Under the pieces are notes generated by a model. The model did not search any database. It was not told the DNA's origin and was given only the letters and a program-made list of their open reading frames with translations. From contig OZ037834.1 in the NCBI GenBank assembly GCA_964035575.1, positions 651,598-715,597 on the forward strand: 64,000 nt of DNA, given 5' to 3'. The stretch is from Rhynchopus sp. YZ270_cl-10 (taxonomy: Eukaryota; Euglenozoa; Diplonemea; Diplonemida; Diplonemidae). Both the position numbers and the translations under genes were made by a program. This document shows positions 58,471 through 64,000 of the stretch, in pieces (the first letter of the stretch is position 1; the number at the start of each line of letters is the position of its first letter).

Positions 58471-61206
58471 GTGTGTGGGAAGTCGTACCACATGCGGAGC
58501 GGGGACTTCATCAGCCTGAAGGAGGGGAACGGGGCACCCACTGGGAACGTTGACTTTTCAATTGCTGGCTACGTGAAGCCTGTGACGATGACGAGAAAGG
58601 GACGCACGCTGTTCACACTTGGTGGGACGGACAGGGCTTCGGACAGGTCACGTGACAACTGGGGTGCGTGGGTGATGGTGGACCGTTACGGACGTCTGAG
58701 TGTGCGCACGCCGCTCATTCGGGTGAGGAGCAGTGGAAAGGTTGTGGTGGGTGTGTGGCACCAGGTTGTGTTGACGTACACAGCTGCAGAGACAATGCTG
58801 CGGCTGTGGGTCGACGACAAGCTTGTGCTGTCGAAGCGTGCGACGATGGACCTGCAGCAGAGTTCGAGGTACGGCGGGATGGCGATTGGGGAGTACCACC
58901 TGGGGGGCACAAGGTTGTCGCGTGACGGGGAGTTCTTTGTCGACCAGGTGAGCTTTGCGGACCACGTGATGACGCCACAGGAGGCACGTGCGCCGTGCCT
59001 GGGGGTGACGGTGGCGGAGACGGAGGCTCCTCGCACAGGAGCACCTGCCACTTCTGCGCCTGCCACACGTGCACCACCAAGACCAACACCAAGACCCACA
59101 CCAAGACCAACACAGCCTCCTGCCACATCTGCACCAGCCACACCAGCACCACGTACAAGCACACCTGCGAGGAGCACGCCACCGTCGTCGTCGTCCTCGG
59201 CTGCAGTGTGTGCGCAACGTGGTGCTGTGTGCGGTGTGGTGCGTGCGCAGGATGGGACAACTGTGCAGTGCGGGAGCTGTGCAGCGGCGGGGATGGTGTG
59301 TTCGTTCAACCGCTGCGAGGCACGCTGTGCGCTGGCAGACATCGGACAGGAGGGGCCCTTTGACGCAAGCCTGTTCGCGTACGTGCCGCTCGAGTTTTCC
59401 TACGAAGACCTGTCTGCACACGCCCACGCAGTGTCGGCGGAGCTGTTCCCGACGGACAGGCGCGAGCAGGAGTTCCCGTACGAAAGTGTGACGGACATGA
59501 GGTCGCGCGCAGTGCGTGTGGACTTTGGTGCGCTGTCTGCTGGGCCGGGCGGTGTGACGCTGTCGCTGAAGGTGCAGCCGCACACAGCGGGGCAGACGGG
59601 TGTGCTGCTGCAGTCTGAGGCGGTGACGGTTGCCGAGGACGCAGGGCGTGTGTCGGTGGCAGTGCGGGCTGCAGGCGGAGGGAGGGGGGCGGAGGTGGCG
59701 GTGGTGCACACGACAGCGCTCTCGCACCGCCACTGCAACCACGTGGCAGTGGTGGTTGCTACCGACGGTGCTGTGGCTGTGTACGTGAACGGTGTGGCTG
59801 CAGGCGGTGCGCCTGTGTCTGTGTCGGGGAAGACGATGCAGCTGGGGGGCGTGCTCTCTGTGCCGCAGCACCCTGGGAAGGTGTGGGACGTGCGTGTGTA
59901 CTCGCGTGCCCTGGGTGCGGCAGAGGTGGAGACGCTGGGGAACAGGTGCGGGGCTGTTGGGACGTCGTCGCTGGTGGTGCCCGACGCAACGCTGCCGAAC
60001 TTCCTGTGCGGTGTGTACGAGTGCATCTACTGGCCTGAGGGGGTGACGGACACAACGCAGGACAGCTTCGAGTACCAGCTCTCGGGACACGACATGACCT
60101 GGGAGCACAACGTGCTGGAGACAGGGATGTACGTGCACGGGGCGCTGTGTGCCGAGTACGCAAAGCCACGCCAGGTGCTGCTGACGGACGGGTACCGCCG
60201 GTCGTGGGTGAGCAAGTTCAACTTTGGGAAGGCGTGGAACCAGTACGTGCTGCACGAGAACTTCCACGCGTACCAGAAGCGTGCACAGGGGTCGACGAAG
60301 TTCCTTGCAGAGTCGACTGCGTCGTGGGGTGCGTTCTCACAGAAGCCGACTGCGTACGACACGATTCTCGGGATGTACACCCTGCAGCCGCAGCTGGCGC
60401 TGTGGACGACACAGAGCTCGACCTTCGCAGACGGGATTGTGGACATTGGGAAGGGCGGGCACCAGTACGGGGCGGCGATCTGGGACTGGTTCGTGACACA
60501 CCACGTGCTTGGGGACGACTTCTGGGTGGGGAAGGTGTACAACCGTGCGCGCCTTGGGCTGGCACCGCTGAGTGGTGCACCTGCGGAGGGGATGTACAAC
60601 GCCCTTGCGGAGGCTGGGTACGACATGCGTGAGGTCTTCAGCGACTTTGCGGCACGTGTGACGACGTGGGACGTCGACTACGAAGAGACCTTCCGTGCGT
60701 CTGAGGAAGGGTCGTTCCGCCGTCTGAACGGGAACAACAAGAACAACAAGGAGGACCCTGTGGCCGACGAGGAGGTTGACAACAAGGTGGCTGTCTTCTA
60801 CGGTGCTGGCGGCACGGACGGGGCGTGGGTGTCTGTGCCTGGGCGGTACATGATCGGGGACTGGGCCTTCAACGCGTACGAGGTGTCGGGTGTGGCGACA
60901 GGGACACAGTACACAGTGGGTGTGGTGCCGTCTGCTGCGAACCCTGCCTACTCTGAGTTCCGTGCACAGGCTGTTGTGCACAACACGGCAACTGGGGAGC
61001 GGCGCTACGTGCGGCTCCCTGCAGCGGTGGCAGGGACGGGCGGCAAGGCTGTGACGGCAACGGTGCGTGTGGGTGCCGGGGAGACGCTGTACTTGGTGGT
61101 GGCAAACACGCCTGCAACGCAGTTCAGAGACTTCCTCGCGTACTCGTACCACTACCTCATCCAGGAGGGAGGTGGGCCACACGTGCCAGTTCCGGACCGT
61201 GTGTGA
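58471..61206 (+). CDS. metallopeptidase array copy 4, 5'-truncated
   Basis: Same as copy 2, shifted by 8,608 bp. It differs by a Lys-to-Arg change close to the C-terminus (TQFRDF) and one silent change. First in-frame ATG at 58492. Confidence 0.7.
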   Translation: MCGKSYHMRSGDFISLKEGNGAPTGNVDFSIAGYVKPVTMTRKGRTLFTLGGTDRASDRSRDNWGAWVMVDRYGRLSVRTPLIRVRSSGKVVVGVWHQVVLTYTAAETMLRLWVDDKLVLSKRATMDLQQSSRYGGMAIGEYHLGGTRLSRDGEFFVDQVSFADHVMTPQEARAPCLGVTVAETEAPRTGAPATSAPATRAPPRPTPRPTPRPTQPPATSAPATPAPRTSTPARSTPPSSSSSAAVCAQRGAVCGVVRAQDGTTVQCGSCAAAGMVCSFNRCEARCALADIGQEGPFDASLFAYVPLEFSYEDLSAHAHAVSAELFPTDRREQEFPYESVTDMRSRAVRVDFGALSAGPGGVTLSLKVQPHTAGQTGVLLQSEAVTVAEDAGRVSVAVRAAGGGRGAEVAVVHTTALSHRHCNHVAVVVATDGAVAVYVNGVAAGGAPVSVSGKTMQLGGVLSVPQHPGKVWDVRVYSRALGAAEVETLGNRCGAVGTSSLVVPDATLPNFLCGVYECIYWPEGVTDTTQDSFEYQLSGHDMTWEHNVLETGMYVHGALCAEYAKPRQVLLTDGYRRSWVSKFNFGKAWNQYVLHENFHAYQKRAQGSTKFLAESTASWGAFSQKPTAYDTILGMYTLQPQLALWTTQSSTFADGIVDIGKGGHQYGAAIWDWFVTHHVLGDDFWVGKVYNRARLGLAPLSGAPAEGMYNALAEAGYDMREVFSDFAARVTTWDVDYEETFRASEEGSFRRLNGNNKNNKEDPVADEEVDNKVAVFYGAGGTDGAWVSVPGRYMIGDWAFNAYEVSGVATGTQYTVGVVPSAANPAYSEFRAQAVVHNTATGERRYVRLPAAVAGTGGKAVTATVRVGAGETLYLVVANTPATQFRDFLAYSYHYLIQEGGGPHVPVPDRV

Positions 61207-62774
61207 GAGACAAATGGAGGAATCTTCCGGCAAGGTAAAGACAAAGAGAGGCACAGAGAATCACCCATTTTACTGATAGCAACAAAAACCCCCACCGCCA
61301 ATCGAATGTCTTTACCTTTGCCCTTTGCCCTTTCTTATTAATCATTTCAAAAAAAAAAAGAATATTGAGGAAACTGACACCTTTTTAATTTTACGGACAC
61401 TCTTTTTGTCTTCATCGCATTTTCTATTGCAAAGCGTTCGGGACACACACACATACACATACATACAATGTAGTGTGTCTTCTTTTTTGTTATATTTTGT
61501 TCAACACACCATTGTTTCGATTTTAATACGTTAGCAACCAGTCATGAAACACATGGCACATCCACGACGCATACAATACATGCAACCCTGTTGTGTTGCT
61601 GCAGTGTGGCAAGGTGTGTCGCTGCCCTGTCTGCGTTTCGTGTTTGTGTGTTTTTCTGCACGTGTTGCCCACACAGGTCCGCCGGTTGTTTGCTTCAATA
61701 GGTTGGTCTGTATCATTATTTTTGTTTATTATCCCCGTTGAGACTTTGTTCTTCACATAGATCCATGTGTCTCGTGAAGTGCATTCGTCTTGACAAGTTT
61801 CGATTTTTTTCTGTTTTTTCTGTTCCACTAATATTCCCTTTTCAAGCGAAATAAGCCTTTCATTTTTGTTTTAAATTTCATGCTTGTTTCGGGACGTTCT
61901 TGTGCACTGCTCATGCACTATCCATGTGATGTACAGGTAGTCCAATTTTTGCCCCTTATTTTCTTAGCTTTTTTTGTTCACCCCACACTACAGTTTTCAT
62001 GTTTGCTCGATCCCTTCAATGGGAACACAACAGCTTTTGCTGTTTTTCTTTTGTTTTTTGTTCTTTTGCCCCAAAATCTATTTTGTGAAGGCGGAACAAA
62101 AAATATACCACAGCAGACGCAGCATACTTGTCTTTTGTACGTGGCAGGCACCTTGTGCACCTTTTGGCACAGTGTGGTTATATTATTATAGAAAACAGAA
62201 TCTTCTTTGTGGACAGCACAACAACTTTTGCTCAGTTCTGACCTTCTCCTCTTCCGTTGAAGAGGAAAGTGTCCGGACCACGTTGTGCCACAGAAGGTTG
62301 CAGGACACGTCGGTTGCCACCTGGCACACATGGCGCTTTCTTGACTGTTTATATCACCACTTTCCCTCCTCCCTCATCCGTTCATCGCATTTTCCAAAAG
62401 AAATGTAAAATAAAAGAATACGCTCTGTCGGGCTGATCAAATATTTTGCCCGCCTTTCTTGCACCACACCACAAATAGTATCCGCTCGGAAAGTACCCAC
62501 ACTTACTTTCAAACCACACACCAACAGGCCCCCCCCCCACCACACGAGCACACACCTATATGGGACAGTGCGGAACACCTGCCGCTAAATCCCCCCCGCC
62601 GCCAGTTAAGGTATATTCCCCACACATTTTACCACACGATTGTAACACTACAGTTCTCTCATTCAAACAAAAAAAATTTATTTTTTTCCCGGCAATAAAA
62701 ACACACCGAATACAGAGAAGCAACCATACTTTACCCAAAAACCTTCATCAACCCTCCCCTCCCTCCTCCCCGCA

Positions 62775-64000
62775 GTGTGTGGGAAGTCGTACCACATGCG
62801 GAGCGGGGACTTCATCAGCCTGAAGGAGGGGAACGGGGCACCCACTGGGAACGTTGACTTTTCAATTGCTGGCTACGTGAAGCCTGTGACGATGACGAGA
62901 AAGGGACGCACGCTGTTCACACTTGGTGGGACGGACAGGGCTTCGGACAGGTCACGTGACAACTGGGGTGCGTGGGTGATGGTGGACCGTTACGGACGTC
63001 TGAGTGTGCGCACGCCGCTCATTCGGGTGAGGAGCAGTGGAAAGGTTGTGGTGGGTGTGTGGCACCAGGTTGTGTTGACGTACACAGCTGCAGAGACAAT
63101 GCTGCGGCTGTGGGTCGACGACAAGCTTGTGCTGTCGAAGCGTGCGACGATGGACCTGCAGCAGAGTTCGAGGTACGGCGGGATGGCGATTGGGGAGTAC
63201 CACCTGGGGGGCACAAGGTTGTCGCGTGACGGGGAGTTCTTTGTCGACCAGGTGAGCTTTGCGGACCACGTGATGACGCCACAGGAGGCACGTGCGCCGT
63301 GCCTGGGGGTGACGGTGGCGGAGACGGAGGCTCCTCGCACAGGAGCACCTGCCACTTCTGCGCCTGCCACACGTGCACCACCAAGACCAACACCAAGACC
63401 CACACCAAGACCAACACAGCCTCCTGCCACATCTGCACCAGCCACACCAGCACCACGTACAAGCACACCTGCGAGGAGCACGCCACCGTCGTCGTCGTCC
63501 TCGGCTGCAGTGTGTGCGCAACGTGGTGCTGTGTGCGGTGTGGTGCGTGCGCAGGATGGGACAACTGTGCAGTGCGGGAGCTGTGCAGCGGCGGGGATGG
63601 TGTGTTCGTTCAACCGCTGCGAGGCACGCTGTGCGCTGGCAGACATCGGACAGGAGGGGCCCTTTGACGCAAGCCTGTTCGCGTACGTGCCGCTCGAGTT
63701 TTCCTACGAAGACCTGTCTGCACACGCCCACGCAGTGTCGGCGGAGCTGTTCCCGACGGACAGGCGCGAGCAGGAGTTCCCGTACGAAAGTGTGACGGAC
63801 ATGAGGTCGCGCGCAGTGCGTGTGGACTTTGGTGCGCTGTCTGCTGGGCCGGGCGGTGTGACGCTGTCGCTGAAGGTGCAGCCGCACACAGCGGGGCAGA
63901 CGGGTGTGCTGCTGCAGTCTGAGGCGGTGACGGTTGCCGAGGACGCAGGGCGTGTGTCGGTGGCAGTGCGGGCTGCAGGCGGAGGGAGGGGGGCGGAGGT
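62775..64000 (+). CDS. metallopeptidase array copy 5, cut by the window end
   Basis: Fifth repeat of the same body; it ends at the window edge within the second LamG-like domain. No signal peptide, same acceptor-like junction. Confidence 0.7.
   Translation, partial: MCGKSYHMRSGDFISLKEGNGAPTGNVDFSIAGYVKPVTMTRKGRTLFTLGGTDRASDRSRDNWGAWVMVDRYGRLSVRTPLIRVRSSGKVVVGVWHQVVLTYTAAETMLRLWVDDKLVLSKRATMDLQQSSRYGGMAIGEYHLGGTRLSRDGEFFVDQVSFADHVMTPQEARAPCLGVTVAETEAPRTGAPATSAPATRAPPRPTPRPTPRPTQPPATSAPATPAPRTSTPARSTPPSSSSSAAVCAQRGAVCGVVRAQDGTTVQCGSCAAAGMVCSFNRCEARCALADIGQEGPFDASLFAYVPLEFSYEDLSAHAHAVSAELFPTDRREQEFPYESVTDMRSRAVRVDFGALSAGPGGVTLSLKVQPHTAGQTGVLLQSEAVTVAEDAGRVSVAVRAAGGGRGAE

Larger units (their letters stand above)
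45557..64000 (+). repeat. 4,304-bp tandem array, about 4.3 units, runs off the window
   Basis: Units begin at about 45557, 49861, 54165, 58469 and 62773 with the same CAGTGTGTGGGAAGTCG. Spacing is exactly 4,304 bp. Each unit holds the peptidase body and about 1.57 kb of 3' flank and spacer. I noticed only two base differences, both near the end of the fourth unit's gene (CAAAGAC to CAGAGAC and GGGCCGCAC to GGGCCACAC). Confidence 0.95.

Noticed and set aside
1-64000. LTR elements or other virus-derived copies
   Set aside because: No long terminal repeats, integrase, protease or capsid motifs were seen; the only reverse transcriptase belongs to the APE-type LINE.

Overview
This is a eukaryotic nuclear window from a protist with spliceosomal introns; I cannot name the species. 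Five genes need GT-AG introns, usually with a GTATGT-type donor. Coding DNA is GC-rich, while intergenic DNA is rich in T, C and poly-T runs. Every gene I can support lies on the + strand, and nearly all dispersed short repeats share that orientation. The transketolase-like enzyme ends in SKL, a peroxisomal/glycosomal import signal. One-way gene order, an SKL transketolase and tandem gene arrays would fit Euglenozoa (for example diplonemids), but nothing here proves it.

Layout. 1-6842: 3' part of a giant type I membrane surface protein. 6843-9350: repeat-rich spacer. 9351-10852: SPRY-LisH-CTLH-CRA protein (RanBPM/Gid1-like) with a palindromic MITE in its intron and a 317-bp tandem duplication of its 3' end. 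12333-13850: ADAT1/Tad1-like tRNA adenosine deaminase. 14573-17235: canonical poly(A) polymerase, two exons, with a LINE-tail copy in its intron. 17388-33690: accessory region holding four members of a Crinkler/RHS-like modular effector family. They share 5' leaders and, in part, 3' ends, but carry different cores: P-loop NTPase plus PD-(D/E)XK-like nuclease, HNH nuclease, a second HNH nuclease, and one leader-exon remnant. A full-length two-ORF LINE (23905-30340) sits in the leader of the third member, and a 1,041-bp TIR/9-bp-TSD DNA element (18709-19749) carries a 47-copy heptamer satellite.

33849-36516: a 20-bp 18S-rRNA 5'-end match, then the four-exon transketolase gene. 38533-41157: secreted LamG / CE6-type esterase / LamG protein. 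42894-44522: PB1 - Cys/His repeats - UBA protein resembling p62/NBR1 in layout. 45405-64000: a secreted LamG metallopeptidase (HENFH) gene followed by a near-perfect 4,304-bp tandem array of 5'-truncated copies that runs off the window.

Two gene families here, the effectors and the secreted LamG enzymes, show the same pattern: conserved gene ends around exchanged catalytic cores. The LINE has three points of interest: its two ORFs are in one frame separated by a single TGA followed by CGG; its ORF2 stop lies inside a 13-bp 3' hairpin; and short 3'-tail copies are scattered through the window.
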